A stretch of DNA of 64,000 bases, taken from an uncultured Clostridia bacterium. Lineage in GTDB: Bacteria > Bacillota > Clostridia > Saccharofermentanales > Saccharofermentanaceae. The stretch is taken from assembly GCA_946537885.1 (NCBI GenBank), contig CAMNGC010000009.1:21843-85842 (forward strand), given 5' to 3'. The stretch's first letter is position 1. Each line of letters starts with the position of its first letter. The notes under the pieces are model-generated. The model made no database searches. It was given only the letters and a program-made list of their open reading frames with translations, and was not told where the DNA came from. The position numbers were made by a program, and so were the translations under genes. Positions 35,546 through 44,472 of this stretch are shown in pieces.

Positions 35546-35584
35546 TTTAAGGTTTATTTAAGATTTCCTTAAAGTCATTTAAGG
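35546..35584 (+). promoter_or_regulatory. Four TTTAAG-type repeats phased at 11 bp
   Basis: TTTAAGG (35546), TTTAAGA (35557), CTTAAAG (35568) and TTTAAGG (35578) lie on one face of the helix, 40-78 nt before the ABC ATPase start. This pattern is typical of tandem OmpR-family regulator sites. The adjacent regulator gene is the obvious candidate. Confidence 0.7.
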
Positions 35585-35623
35585 ATATCCTGCGTATGAT
35601 TAAGACAACAGGAGGATAGATCC

Positions 35624-36379
35624 ATGAAAAATATTATCGAAACAAAGCAGTTATCCAAGACATTCTCGAACGGCGGCGTACAGCAGCACGTTCTTCGTAA
35701 CATCGACCTTCAGATCAGGGAAGGTGACTTCACCGTTATCATGGGCGCATCAGGCGCAGGTAAGTCAACCTTACTATATGCCCTATCAGGGATGGATAAG
35801 CCTACTCTGGGCGATGTTATTTTCGATGGCGAAAATATTTCTAAGAAGTCATCCGATGATATGGCTTTCTTCAGAAGAAAGAATTGCGGATTCGTATTCC
35901 AGCAGACTTATCTCGTAGACTCCATGAGCGTCATGGATAATGTCCTGTCAGCAGCGCTTCTTGTTATGAAGGATAAGAAGCAGGCGCTTGCCAAGGCAAA
36001 AGAAGTTCTTAAAGCAGTGGATATAGATGAATCAATGTGGGATAAGTTCCCCACCCAGATCTCAGGCGGTGAGGGACAGAGGGTAGGTATGGCAAGGGCT
36101 CTTGTAAACGAACCGAAACTACTTTTCGCTGATGAACCTACAGGAGCCCTTAACTCGAAAACAGGTAAGGATGTGCTGGATGCTCTTACGGCATTTAATA
36201 AGAGAGGCCAGTCCATCGTTATGGTAACTCATGATATAACAAGCGCCAGAAGAGGCAACAGGATCCTTTATGTTAAGGATGGTGAGATCTCCGGAGAGTT
36301 GGATCTCGGCGAGTATGTTTCCGGTGATAAGGAACGTCATCAGATCCTTCGTGATTTCCTCGGCAGAATGGGGTGGTGA
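35624..36379 (+). CDS. ABC transporter ATP-binding protein (BceA/MacB type)
   Basis: 251 residues. Walker A is GASGAGKSTLLYALSG, the signature ISGGEGQRVGMARA, Walker B LLFADEPTGALN with the VMVTHD switch. The C-terminal extension of about 25 residues (YVSGDKERHQILRDFLGRMGW) is typical of the BceA branch. The gene follows the regulator repeats and is directly followed by its two-unit FtsX permease. The probable role is resistance to, or signalling of, peptide antibiotics. Confidence 0.92.
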   Translation: MKNIIETKQLSKTFSNGGVQQHVLRNIDLQIREGDFTVIMGASGAGKSTLLYALSGMDKPTLGDVIFDGENISKKSSDDMAFFRRKNCGFVFQQTYLVDSMSVMDNVLSAALLVMKDKKQALAKAKEVLKAVDIDESMWDKFPTQISGGEGQRVGMARALVNEPKLLFADEPTGALNSKTGKDVLDALTAFNKRGQSIVMVTHDITSARRGNRILYVKDGEISGELDLGEYVSGDKERHQILRDFLGRMGW

Positions 36380-36381
36380 TC

Positions 36382-38727
36382 ATGAATAAAATATTACTTC
36401 TTTCCAAGTCGCACATTCGTAAGAACAAAGGCGTGAGCGTCGGAATGCTGCTGCTTATAATAATCATGACGCTTATGCTTAATTCCTGCCTGATGCTGGC
36501 TTTTGACGTCTACCCCAAGGCAGAAAAAGAGACCGAGAGACTTCACGGCGGAGACGGTTTTTTTCGTGTAACGGGAGACGTCGAGAAACTTGGTGATGAT
36601 GAGATAGCAGATATCTTCGAGGCGGAAACAGACGAGTATTTTGCATATGATTGCCAGGATTTTTTATGTCCCGTAACTTTCGGTAACGGTGAGCTCGTGA
36701 TTGATAACACCTTTGTCGACTCTTCCGCTTTCTCCTATGAAATGGCATATGTTGAACCGACTTTGGAAGATCTTGATATTACGGAGAACTATATCTATCT
36801 GCCTTATCAATTCTATACCGGCGGCGGTTACAAGACAGGTGATGATTTCAGCATCAAGATCAACGGGCAGAACTATGATTATAAGGTAAGAGGCTTTATC
36901 TATACCGGATATATGGGCTGCAACAATACAGGAGACTTTATCTATGTGCTGGATGATGCTTCTTATGAAGAGTTAAAAGCTTCCTACGCTTCTTCCAACA
37001 GTGCCAAGGTAATCATCTATGATCTTGCTGACGGGGTAAAACACGGCAAGTTCAGGATCGATGTCAGTAACAGAATAATTAATGAAGTTCCCAACGCGGA
37101 GATCGGAGGCCTGACGGCTGAAGATAATAACTCCAACAGAGGTTTTATGTCTTTGATCATAGCGGTTTCTTTCGGAGCCGTATCAGCGATAATCATTCTT
37201 GTAATCATAATGATGCTCGCGAACTGTATTTCTAACTATATCAAGGAAGAGATGAAGACTATGGGAGCGCTCAAGGCGATCGGCTATACCAGCAAGGACC
37301 TTAAGACTTCAGTGGTTCTCCAATTCACATCGATAGCATTGATCGGTTCGATCGTGGGATTAATTATATCCTACCTGATGATGCCTCTGTTCATCTCCTT
37401 CTCGGTCAACCAGATGGGTGTAAAGATAAATGTGGATTTTGTGCCGGCTATTTCCATAGCAGTATTGCTTATAGCGGAGATCCTTATTGTTCTTACATCG
37501 CTTGCTGTTACCCGTAAGCTTAAGAAGATCGAACCTATCATTGCCCTCCGTAACGGCGTCGAATCACATAACTTCAAGAAAAACAGAGTAAGACTTGATA
37601 GGAGCAGCTCGAATGTCAATCTTGCTCTTGCCATGAAGACCATGCTCCAGAATAAGAGGCAGAACCTGATAACCTTCTTCGTTACCGGAATGATCATCTT
37701 TATCTGTACGATCGCATTGCTGATGATGGTTAACTTCAATCTTGATCTTAATGTGGATCTTCTTACAACTGAGACCTGTAATGCCGTCATAGTTGTTGAA
37801 CACAATGATGAGACTGAAGTCGAGGCGTATCTTTACGGCAGGGAGGATATCAGAAATATAAGAAGAGTACATGATGTGTCGCTTTTCTACAATTCCGAGG
37901 AGCAGCTTTACGCCACTGTTTTCGATGATACATCAAAGATCAGTAATCAGAATGTATGCTACCAGGGTGATATGGCATCTTATGACAACGAGATCTGCAT
38001 AAGCGGTAAGTTTGCCAGAGACTATGGGTTCAAGATAGGTGATGATATTACTATGCAGTATGGAGATATGGAGGCAACTTATCTGATCACCGGCCTGATC
38101 CAGACATCAAATAACTCCGGACGCGAGGCGATCATGAGTGAGGCCGCCATGGAAAGGCTCATCTCTCCGGACTCTGTCATCACTAGCTACTATTTCGATT
38201 GTGATAAGGCTGATACTGACAGGATCTTAGGAGAGATCGAAGATGAATTCGGGACAAAGATCAAGCAGACTGTAAACTTTGATAAGATCATAGAAGGTTC
38301 TGCGACGACATTTAAGACTCTGTCTTCGCTGATGTTGACCGTCATATGCGTTACGAGTGCAGCTGTGATCTTCCTGATCCTTTATCTCCTGATCAAGTCA
38401 CTTATCTACAGCAAGCGTCAGGACTTCGGTGTATATAAGGCGATCGGCTATACTTCCTCCAATCTTATCTATCAGATTGCAGTGAGCTTTATGCCGCCGA
38501 TCATATTGTCAGTGATAGTATTCTCTTTTGTTTCCTATCATTTGGCTAATCCTTATATGAACATCGTAATGATGTCATTCGGTATCGTTAAGGCATCTTT
38601 TAAGATCCCGATCCCCGGAATGATCCTCATCGGCGGAGTATATATCCTGCTATCCTTATTCTTTGCGATATTACAGGCTCGCAGAGTTAAGAATATTGAA
38701 CCATATAAAATGCTGATAGCCGAATAA
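36382..38727 (+). CDS. Large FtsX-type ABC permease with two membrane units
   Basis: 781 residues from ATG 36382; the track's GTG 36373 overlaps the ATPase stop and is less likely. There is a membrane helix at about 18-40, an extracellular domain to about 250, and three helices (about 255-375) with KEEMKTMGALKAIGYTSKDL in the loop. A second unit repeats the plan (helix about 435-455, ectodomain, three C-terminal helices with QDFGVYKAIGYTSSNL). Such double-FtsX proteins pair with one ATPase type and export or remove peptides from the membrane. The ATPase and permease follow the phased operator and end in a terminator. Confidence 0.88.
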   Translation: MNKILLLSKSHIRKNKGVSVGMLLLIIIMTLMLNSCLMLAFDVYPKAEKETERLHGGDGFFRVTGDVEKLGDDEIADIFEAETDEYFAYDCQDFLCPVTFGNGELVIDNTFVDSSAFSYEMAYVEPTLEDLDITENYIYLPYQFYTGGGYKTGDDFSIKINGQNYDYKVRGFIYTGYMGCNNTGDFIYVLDDASYEELKASYASSNSAKVIIYDLADGVKHGKFRIDVSNRIINEVPNAEIGGLTAEDNNSNRGFMSLIIAVSFGAVSAIIILVIIMMLANCISNYIKEEMKTMGALKAIGYTSKDLKTSVVLQFTSIALIGSIVGLIISYLMMPLFISFSVNQMGVKINVDFVPAISIAVLLIAEILIVLTSLAVTRKLKKIEPIIALRNGVESHNFKKNRVRLDRSSSNVNLALAMKTMLQNKRQNLITFFVTGMIIFICTIALLMMVNFNLDLNVDLLTTETCNAVIVVEHNDETEVEAYLYGREDIRNIRRVHDVSLFYNSEEQLYATVFDDTSKISNQNVCYQGDMASYDNEICISGKFARDYGFKIGDDITMQYGDMEATYLITGLIQTSNNSGREAIMSEAAMERLISPDSVITSYYFDCDKADTDRILGEIEDEFGTKIKQTVNFDKIIEGSATTFKTLSSLMLTVICVTSAAVIFLILYLLIKSLIYSKRQDFGVYKAIGYTSSNLIYQIAVSFMPPIILSVIVFSFVSYHLANPYMNIVMMSFGIVKASFKIPIPGMILIGGVYILLSLFFAILQARRVKNIEPYKMLIAE

Positions 38728-38733
38728 CAGATA

Positions 38734-38767
38734 GCCCCGAAGTGTTGAATGCTTCGGGGCGTCTTTA
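38734..38767 (+). terminator. Rho-independent terminator after the ABC permease
   Basis: GCCCCGAAG and CTTCGGGGC form a 9-bp perfect stem with a 9-nt loop, followed by GTCTTTAT. Confidence 0.85.
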
Positions 38768-38822
38768 TAGGATTTGATATTGTTGTTGATAATGGCAGTG
38801 CTTTGCGCAGTTGCAATTACAC

Positions 38823-39314
38823 TTAGAAGGAAGTCGCGCGCAGCTTGTCGATAAAATCTGAGATCTTCTTTTCCTTCTCCTCGGAAGGGGAAGTCTTGGG
38901 ATCAACGAGACTAAGTTCGGCCAACAGAGAATCCGCCCCGGCAAGGGCCCTCATGTTGTCGGCGCACTTCTTGGAATCACCGCCGGCGCTACTGCAGATA
39001 ACGGCAATATTCTTTCCGGACAGGTCATTATCCTCAAGGAAGGTCCTCATAGGCGGGGTAAAGGATCCCGCCCAGACAGGGCTTGCCAGAATTATCAGGT
39101 CATAATCTGATGCGTTAAAACTGTAACTTTCCAATTCCGGCTTTTTCTTAAACATGACGGCAGAGCCGCCCCAAATAAACTTCTTCATGCCCTTATCAGG
39201 ATATGTCTTAACAGGTTTCAATTCTATAAGGTCGGCGCTCAATCCGGTGGCAACTTTCTCGGCGACGTAACGGATGTTGCCTTGAAGTGAGTAGTATACG
39301 ATTGCTGTTTTCAT
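38823..39314 (-). CDS. Flavodoxin
   Basis: 163 residues. AIVYYSLQGNIRYVAEKVA is the FMN phosphate loop, and LIILASPVWAGSFTPPMRTFLEDNDLSGKNIAVICSSAGG carries the tryptophan loop and core strands. It is an electron carrier or FMN reductase of the cytoplasm. It is transcribed divergently from the hydrogenase operon; the 247-nt gap between them holds an 18-bp perfect palindrome, so the two units may share a regulator. Coupling to low-potential electron flow is plausible but inferred. Confidence 0.88.
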   Translation of the reverse strand: MKTAIVYYSLQGNIRYVAEKVATGLSADLIELKPVKTYPDKGMKKFIWGGSAVMFKKKPELESYSFNASDYDLIILASPVWAGSFTPPMRTFLEDNDLSGKNIAVICSSAGGDSKKCADNMRALAGADSLLAELSLVDPKTSPSEEKEKKISDFIDKLRATSF

Positions 39315-39358
39315 TTTTGAATACCTCGACAGGGAATTATTAATCTAAGGATATCATA

Positions 39359-39376
39359 CTCGAAAAGCTTTTCGAG
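39359..39376. promoter_or_regulatory. 18-bp perfect palindrome CTCGAAAAGCTTTTCGAG
   Basis: It lies between the divergent flavodoxin and hydrogenase genes. Its half-site CTCGAAAA is the octamer found next to TATAAT boxes at 13353, 43716 and 52273, and alone at 17153. It is a likely dimeric-regulator site. The rest of the 247-nt gap shows no certain promoter. Confidence 0.6.
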
Positions 39377-39561
39377 CAGGAAAGATAAGATATTATCAAG
39401 CACCTGTAATAATAAGGGAATTGTGTGGTAGAATAAATAAGGTTTATGTGAAAAAGAGGGACGGAGTCTGATCATATCTTGAGTGGGGTTTCTTTTTAAG
39501 TACTCTCTTTTTGCCGTTAAATCGCGAGAAAATCGTTATATCAGTAACAACGGAGGATTCT

Positions 39562-41394
39562 ATGAGCAGATTATCAAATGTTAGCTCAACATTGGCTCAG
39601 GAAACAGTTGAAGAGCTCTATAAGGATATAGAGCGTAACATTCAAACCAGTCAGCCCGGCCTTTGTCCTGTCGATCTGGCAGCAGCTTTCCTGCATCTGA
39701 GTCACGCGCGTTCCTGCGGAAAATGCACACCGTGCCGCGTAGGTCTTGGAAGACTTGAGGAACTAATCAATTCAGTACTTGACGGTAAGGCGGATATGGA
39801 GACGCTTGATGTTATCGAGACCACTGCCGAGAGTATATTCAGGTCAGCAGATTGCGCCATCGGATCAGAAGCTGCAAGAATGGCTGTAAAGGCAGTAAAG
39901 GGATTCAGAGACGATTTTGAAGAGCATATTCTTCATGGAAGATGCAAACTTCAGAATTTTAAGTCCGTTCCCTGCGTATCGGAGTGTCCTGCTCATGTAG
40001 ATATTCCCGGCTATATAGCCCTTATTCACGAAGGCAGATATGCTGATGCGGTTAATCTTATTCGCAAGGATAATCCGCTTCCTGCAACCTGCGGTATGAT
40101 CTGTGAGCATCCCTGCGAGGAGCATTGCAGACGTAAGCTGGTCGATGATGCAATTAACATCAGGGGACTTAAGAGATATGCTGTTGAGCACGAGGGCGAG
40201 ATAAAGAAGCCTGCTTGTGAAGAAGCAACCGGCAAGAAGATCGCTATCATCGGAGGCGGCCCTTCCGGTCTTACAGCAGCTTATTTCCTGTCAAAGATGG
40301 GTCATGAGTGTACTGTCTATGAACAGCGTGATAAGCTGGGCGGAATGCTCCGTTATGGTATTCCCAGCTACAGATTGCCTCGAGAAATACTTGATCGCGA
40401 GATCGAGGGAATGAAGCTGACGGGATTTAAGACGATCACGAACTTCTCTATCGGTAAGGATATGTCTTTCGATGAGTTAAGAAAGCAATATGATGCGGTT
40501 TATATTTCTATTGGTGCTCATATCGATAATAAGATAGGCATCGATGGCGAAGATGCAGACGGTGTAGTGTCAGCTGTTGAAATGCTCCGCGGGATCGGAG
40601 ACGGCAAGATGCCTGACTTCAGCGGCCTGAAGATTGTCGTAGTAGGCGGCGGTAATGTCGCGATGGACGTTGCGAGATCTGCTGTAAGACTCGGAGCCGA
40701 GTCCGTTAAGATCGCATACAGAAGAAGAAAGGCAGATATGACTGCTCTTGCAGAAGAAGTCGAAGGCGCTGTCGCCGACGGCTGCGAGATCATGGAGCTT
40801 AACAGCCCCGTAAGGATCGAGAAGAATGCTGACGGGAAGGTTGCTGCCATCTGGCTTAAGCCCCAGATCGTCGGCGAGGTTAAGTGGGGACGTCCTGCGC
40901 CTGTTAATGCCGATGCACCCGAGGTCAGGATCCCTTGTGATCGTGTTCTTGTTGCGATCGGTCAGGGAATCGAATCTGCCCAATTCGGGGAGGCGGGCAT
41001 CCCGCTTAAGCGTAACAGGATCGCGGCATCTGACGAGGGTGACTTCGAGGGTATCGAGGGCGTATTCTCAGGCGGTGACTGCGTAACCGGACCTGCTACC
41101 GTTATCAAGGCCATTGCCGGAGGTAAGGTAGCCGCGGCCAATATTGATGAATATCTCGGATTCAATCACCTTATCACGAGTGATGTTGAACTTCCTCCTG
41201 TCAGATTTGCTGACAGAGAGCCTATGGGCAGAGTCAATATGACTGAACGTCCTGCAGGGGAGAGAATAAAAGATTTCTGCCTCATGGAGAATTCCATGAC
41301 AGATCAGGAAGCATGTCAGGAATCGGCAAGGTGTCTGCAGTGTGATCACTTCGGATGCGGACTTCTGAAAGGAGGCAGAGAGTTCAAATGGTAA
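39562..41394 (+). CDS. NuoF-type Fe-S domain fused to a GltD-like NAD(P)H oxidoreductase
   Basis: Start set to ATG 39562 after CGGAGGA, giving 610 residues. Residues about 45-130 match only the C-terminal [4Fe-4S] part of NuoF/HydB (SCGKCTPCRVGLGRLEEL, ADCAIGSEA); the FMN/NADH-binding part is absent. A GltD/NfnB-like module follows: cysteine-rich CVSECPAHVDIPGY and CGMICEHPCEEHCRRK, FAD motif IIGGGPSGLTAAYF, NAD(P)H motif VVGGGNVAMDVA and GGDCVTGPATVIKAIAGGK. A C-terminal CLQCDHFGCG adds cysteines. It overlaps the [FeFe]-hydrogenase gene by 7 nt. I infer a cytoplasmic complex passing electrons between NAD(P)H and hydrogen, possibly with ferredoxin; bifurcation is not proven. Confidence 0.85.
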   Translation: MSRLSNVSSTLAQETVEELYKDIERNIQTSQPGLCPVDLAAAFLHLSHARSCGKCTPCRVGLGRLEELINSVLDGKADMETLDVIETTAESIFRSADCAIGSEAARMAVKAVKGFRDDFEEHILHGRCKLQNFKSVPCVSECPAHVDIPGYIALIHEGRYADAVNLIRKDNPLPATCGMICEHPCEEHCRRKLVDDAINIRGLKRYAVEHEGEIKKPACEEATGKKIAIIGGGPSGLTAAYFLSKMGHECTVYEQRDKLGGMLRYGIPSYRLPREILDREIEGMKLTGFKTITNFSIGKDMSFDELRKQYDAVYISIGAHIDNKIGIDGEDADGVVSAVEMLRGIGDGKMPDFSGLKIVVVGGGNVAMDVARSAVRLGAESVKIAYRRRKADMTALAEEVEGAVADGCEIMELNSPVRIEKNADGKVAAIWLKPQIVGEVKWGRPAPVNADAPEVRIPCDRVLVAIGQGIESAQFGEAGIPLKRNRIAASDEGDFEGIEGVFSGGDCVTGPATVIKAIAGGKVAAANIDEYLGFNHLITSDVELPPVRFADREPMGRVNMTERPAGERIKDFCLMENSMTDQEACQESARCLQCDHFGCGLLKGGREFKW

Positions 41395-43121
41395 ATGTTA
41401 CTATTGACGGTAAGAAGATAAGTGTACCCGAGGGTACTACAATACTTAAGGCGGCCAAAGAATTGGGGATCAACATTCCCACCCTCTGCTACTGGGAAGG
41501 TCTCAACGAGATCGGTGCCTGCAGAGTTTGTGTTGTTGAGGTCGAGGGCAATATCCGACTCCCCGCAGCCTGCAATACTCCCGTAGAAGAGGGAATGGTT
41601 GTAAGAACAAATACCAAGAAGGTAAGGGATGCCCGTAAAGCTAATGTCGAGCTGATCCTTTCAGAGCATAACAGTAACTGTACAGCTTGCGTCAGAAGCG
41701 GCAACTGCTCGCTCCAGAAGCTGGCCAACGAGTTCAATGTGGGAGAGATCCCTTACCGTAAGCACCTTCAGGAGAAGAAGGGAAATACATCTTTCCCTCT
41801 TATCCATGATTACACCAGATGTATCAAATGTATGCGCTGTATCCAGGTGTGCGACAAGATCCAGGCTTCAAGTATCTGGGATCTTGTTAATACCGGATCA
41901 AGATCTACAGTTGATCTTGCTTCTTCTTATTCACTTGAAGAATCCAAGTGCGCTCTCTGCGGTCAGTGCATCACTCACTGTCCCGTCGGCGCTCTTAAGG
42001 AGAGAGATGATACGGACAGAGCTATCGATGCCCTTGAGGATCCGGATAAGATCACGGTTATCCAGATCGCGCCATCTATCAGAACTGCATGGGGTGAGGC
42101 CTTCGGACTTTCTCCCGAGGAAGCAACTGTCAACAGGCTTGCGGCTTGTCTTAAGGAGATCGGATTTGATTATGTTTTCGATACGAATTTCTCTGCTGAC
42201 CTGACCATTATGGAGGAGGGAAGCGAGTTCCTCTCAAGGCTTGGTGACAAGGAGAACAACAAGTTCCCCATGTTCACATCATGCTGCCCCGGCTGGGTAA
42301 GATTCGTAAAGGCCAACTATCCTGAGTTTATCGATAATCTGTCTACTGCCAAGTCGCCTCAGCAGATGTTTGGTGCAGTTACAAAGAGTTATTTTGCCGA
42401 GCAGATCGGTGTAGATCCTTCAAAGATCTGTTCTATCTCGATAATGCCATGTCTTGCTAAGAAGCACGAGTGCGCTATTCCCGTCATGAATGATGCATGC
42501 GGTGATCCGGATGTGGATATCGTTCTGACGACAAGAGAAGTTGACAGATTGATCAAGTCTGAGCATGTCGATCCCGCTAACCTGAGCGATATCGAGCTGG
42601 ATTCACCTCTTGGCATCGGAAGTGGTGCCGGTAATATTTTCGGTGCAACAGGCGGTGTTATGGAGGCGGCGTTAAGAACTGCGTATAATCTCGTTACCGG
42701 CAGTAACCCTGATCCTGACGCCTTCAAGGCGGTAAGAGGTCAGCAGGGCTGGAAGGAAGCTGAGTTTGATCTGGCCGGCTCTACTCTTAAGATCGCGGTT
42801 GCGAATGGCTTGGGCAATGCGGCCAAGTTGCTTGATGCACTTAAGAAGGGCGAAGTGGAGTATGATTTTGTTGAGATCATGGCCTGCCCCGGAGGTTGTG
42901 TCGGCGGTGGCGGACAGCCTATCCACGAGCAGTGTGAGATGGCGCCTCTCAGAGCTCCGGTGCTCTATCAGCAGGATGCGGATATGAAGCTTCGTTTCTC
43001 TCATGAGAACCCCTCGATCACAAAGATCTATGAAGAGTATTTTGGCAAACCTTTGTCTGAGAAGTCTCACCATCTGCTGCATACGGACCACCACAAGTGG
43101 ACTATGCCTAACGGTAACTGA
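41388..43121 (+). CDS. [FeFe] hydrogenase catalytic subunit (group A)
   Basis: The start is ATG 41388 (GGAGG 41371-41375), overlapping the previous gene; 577 residues. Domains in order are: N-terminal [2Fe-2S] ferredoxin (CYWEGLNEIGACRVC, then CNTP); His-Cys3 cluster (HNSNCTACVRSGNC); two [4Fe-4S] (CIKCMRCIQVC, CALCGQCITHCP); and the H-cluster domain with TSCCPGWVRF, MPCLAKKHEC and MACPGGCVGGGGQP. A small-subunit-like C-terminal region ends in a His-rich tail. All H-cluster cysteines are present. The extra C-terminal [2Fe-2S] of trimeric bifurcating HydA is absent. It makes or consumes H2 in the cytoplasm with the preceding GltD-like partner. Confidence 0.95.
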   Translation: MVNVTIDGKKISVPEGTTILKAAKELGINIPTLCYWEGLNEIGACRVCVVEVEGNIRLPAACNTPVEEGMVVRTNTKKVRDARKANVELILSEHNSNCTACVRSGNCSLQKLANEFNVGEIPYRKHLQEKKGNTSFPLIHDYTRCIKCMRCIQVCDKIQASSIWDLVNTGSRSTVDLASSYSLEESKCALCGQCITHCPVGALKERDDTDRAIDALEDPDKITVIQIAPSIRTAWGEAFGLSPEEATVNRLAACLKEIGFDYVFDTNFSADLTIMEEGSEFLSRLGDKENNKFPMFTSCCPGWVRFVKANYPEFIDNLSTAKSPQQMFGAVTKSYFAEQIGVDPSKICSISIMPCLAKKHECAIPVMNDACGDPDVDIVLTTREVDRLIKSEHVDPANLSDIELDSPLGIGSGAGNIFGATGGVMEAALRTAYNLVTGSNPDPDAFKAVRGQQGWKEAEFDLAGSTLKIAVANGLGNAAKLLDALKKGEVEYDFVEIMACPGGCVGGGGQPIHEQCEMAPLRAPVLYQQDADMKLRFSHENPSITKIYEEYFGKPLSEKSHHLLHTDHHKWTMPNGN

Positions 43122-43138
43122 TAAGTTGAATCCTTTTG

Positions 43139-43166
43139 AGGGACTGTCCGTCGGACAGTCCCTTTT
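43139..43166 (+). terminator. Rho-independent terminator of the hydrogenase operon
   Basis: AGGGACTGTCC and GGACAGTCCCT form an 11-bp perfect stem around GTC, followed by TTTT. Confidence 0.9.
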
Positions 43167-43237
43167 AGTATCAGCGAAAAGCTTTGGAACTCGCCGTAAG
43201 CTACTGTGCCAAGCGCTACTCCTAATGCCTTAGCGTA

Positions 43238-43283
43238 TCTTCACGGAAAGCTTGGGATAAAGATTTAAGCAAAGGCTTAAGCA
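43238..43283 (+). repeat. Two-part intergenic repeat, copy 1
   Basis: A 22-bp block (contains TTCACGGAAAGCTTGGGATA, 43238-43259) and a 20-bp block TTTAAGCAAAGGCTTAAGCA (43264-43283) recur exactly at 55783 and 55817. Here the spacing is 4 nt. Four more TTAAG/GCTTAA motifs follow up to 43357. No open frame or known RNA is seen in the 610-nt gap 43167-43776. Confidence 0.75.
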
Positions 43284-43401
43284 TGTTGCTTAAGGTTCTG
43301 CTTAAAAGTGGCGGTTTTTCACACAAGGCTTCACCATGATGCTTAAGGATCTGCTTAAATTCATGACCACAGAGACAGCAAATCTGTTGACGGCGAGGGC
43401 G

Positions 43402-43499
43402 GCGACAACTCAGGCGACAACGATTCCGCTTTTTTGTTGTCGCTCCCGGTGTTGCGAGCGCTGATTCGAAGGCAACGACAACTCAGGCGACAACGATTC
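43402..43499 (+). repeat. CGACAA/TTGTCG repeat cluster
   Basis: A 24-bp sequence beginning CGACAACTCAGGCGACAA is present at 43403-43426 and, identically, at 43476-43499. Between them GTTGTCGC (43436-43443) can pair with either GCGACAAC of the first copy. TTTTGTTGTCGCTC (43432-43445) also occurs at 62349. It belongs to the same dispersed family as the 55.8 and 62.2 kb elements. Confidence 0.75.
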
Positions 43500-43523
43500 T
43501 GCTGTTGACGGCAGCCTTGATCA

Positions 43524-43562
43524 TGACCACAGAAAAGTCAGATTTCTCATTCTCTGTGGTCA
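43524..43562 (+). repeat. TGACCACAGA hairpin with an upstream direct copy
   Basis: TGACCACAGA (43524-43533) and TCTGTGGTCA (43553-43562) form a 10-bp perfect stem with a 19-nt loop. TCATGACCACAGA at 43521 is also repeated at 43361. With the CGACAA repeats this suggests a locally duplicated noncoding unit of about 160 bp. Confidence 0.65.
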
Positions 43563-43715
43563 ATGTGCTTCGGTACATCTTTCGAGACGGAGCCAAGAGT
43601 CCAAAAAACTCACATCAGCCAAATCTGTCGGGGAGAATTCCTAGGATTCCGCGAATACCCATTTTTATTACAATAATCACACATTTTTCGCCAGAATCCG
43701 ATATTAGTTATCCTT

Positions 43716-43730
43716 CTCGAAAAGTATAAT
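43716..43730 (+). promoter_or_regulatory. CTCGAAAA-TATAAT promoter region of the acetyltransferase
   Basis: CTCGAAAA (43716-43723) is followed after one base by TATAAT (43725-43730), 46 nt before the ATG. Confidence 0.45.
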
Positions 43731-43776
43731 TACATACATCAAGTGAAAACTGCTCCCGCAGAGAAAGTAGGTAGCT

Positions 43777-44391
43777 ATGACTGAGAAAGAGAAGATGCTG
43801 GCAGGGAAGATCTATGATCCCGCTGATTCTGTACTGGCAGAACTGAGAGCAAAGGCCCACGGGCTTTGCATGAGATATAATCAGATCCCGGAGACGGACA
43901 ATTCCCGTAATGAGCTGCTTGCTGAGCTTATTCCGGAGCTTGGGGAAAATGTCAATCTTCAGGGACCGATACAATTTGATTATGGCTGCTTCACGACTAT
44001 AGGCGACAATACTTATGCCAATTTTAATCTTACAGTATTGGATGTATGTCCCGTTAAGATCGGAAGTAATGTCTTTTTCGGCCCGAATGTGTCAATACTG
44101 ACGGCTGTGCATCCGATAAGATATCAGGATCGTAATGCTTATTTCAGACCTGACGGAGTTATGACGGACAAGGAATATGCCAAGCCGATCACCATAGGTG
44201 ACAACTGCTGGTTCGGCGGAAATGTAACGGTTCTTGGCGGAGTTCACATAGGCGAAGGCAGTGTAATCGGTGCCGGCAGCGTTGTGACCCATGATATTCC
44301 GGCCGGAGTTGTGGCAGCAGGTGTTCCTTGCAGAGTCATCCGTGAGATCAGTGATGCGGATTCTCTTGAGAATCATCCTGAATTATTCTGA
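43777..44391 (+). CDS. Sugar O-acetyltransferase (Maa/LacA-like)
   Basis: 204 residues, canonical for maltose/galactoside acetyltransferases. The N-terminal helical cap has EKEKMLAGKIYDPADSVL, the catalytic His lies in LTAVHPI, and the beta-helix repeats end GAGSVVTHDIPAGVVAAGVPCRVIREI. It acetylates sugars with acetyl-CoA, possibly to discard non-metabolised sugar. It is separate from the paralogous gene at 29.8 kb, which is shorter and in a different context. Transcribed alone after the repeat-rich gap. Confidence 0.92.
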   Translation: MTEKEKMLAGKIYDPADSVLAELRAKAHGLCMRYNQIPETDNSRNELLAELIPELGENVNLQGPIQFDYGCFTTIGDNTYANFNLTVLDVCPVKIGSNVFFGPNVSILTAVHPIRYQDRNAYFRPDGVMTDKEYAKPITIGDNCWFGGNVTVLGGVHIGEGSVIGAGSVVTHDIPAGVVAAGVPCRVIREISDADSLENHPELF

Positions 44392-44472
44392 AAAAAGACC
44401 AATCACATTTGGCGGTGAAGCAGCCTGATATAGTATAATTAAAGGGTACTTATGGCACGGAGGTTTATGACT

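Noticed and set aside
35546-35584. CRISPR or rho-independent terminator at the TTTAAG repeats
   Set aside because: The repeats are short, phased at 11 bp and followed by a gene start. A regulator site explains them better.
43403-43499. CRISPR array
   Set aside because: Only two identical 24-bp copies with a single 49-nt interval and no further repeats or cas genes.
43505-43729. 74-residue ORF in the repeat-rich gap
   Set aside because: It spans the TGACCACAGA hairpin and the promoter of the next gene. It has no ribosome site or protein-like composition.
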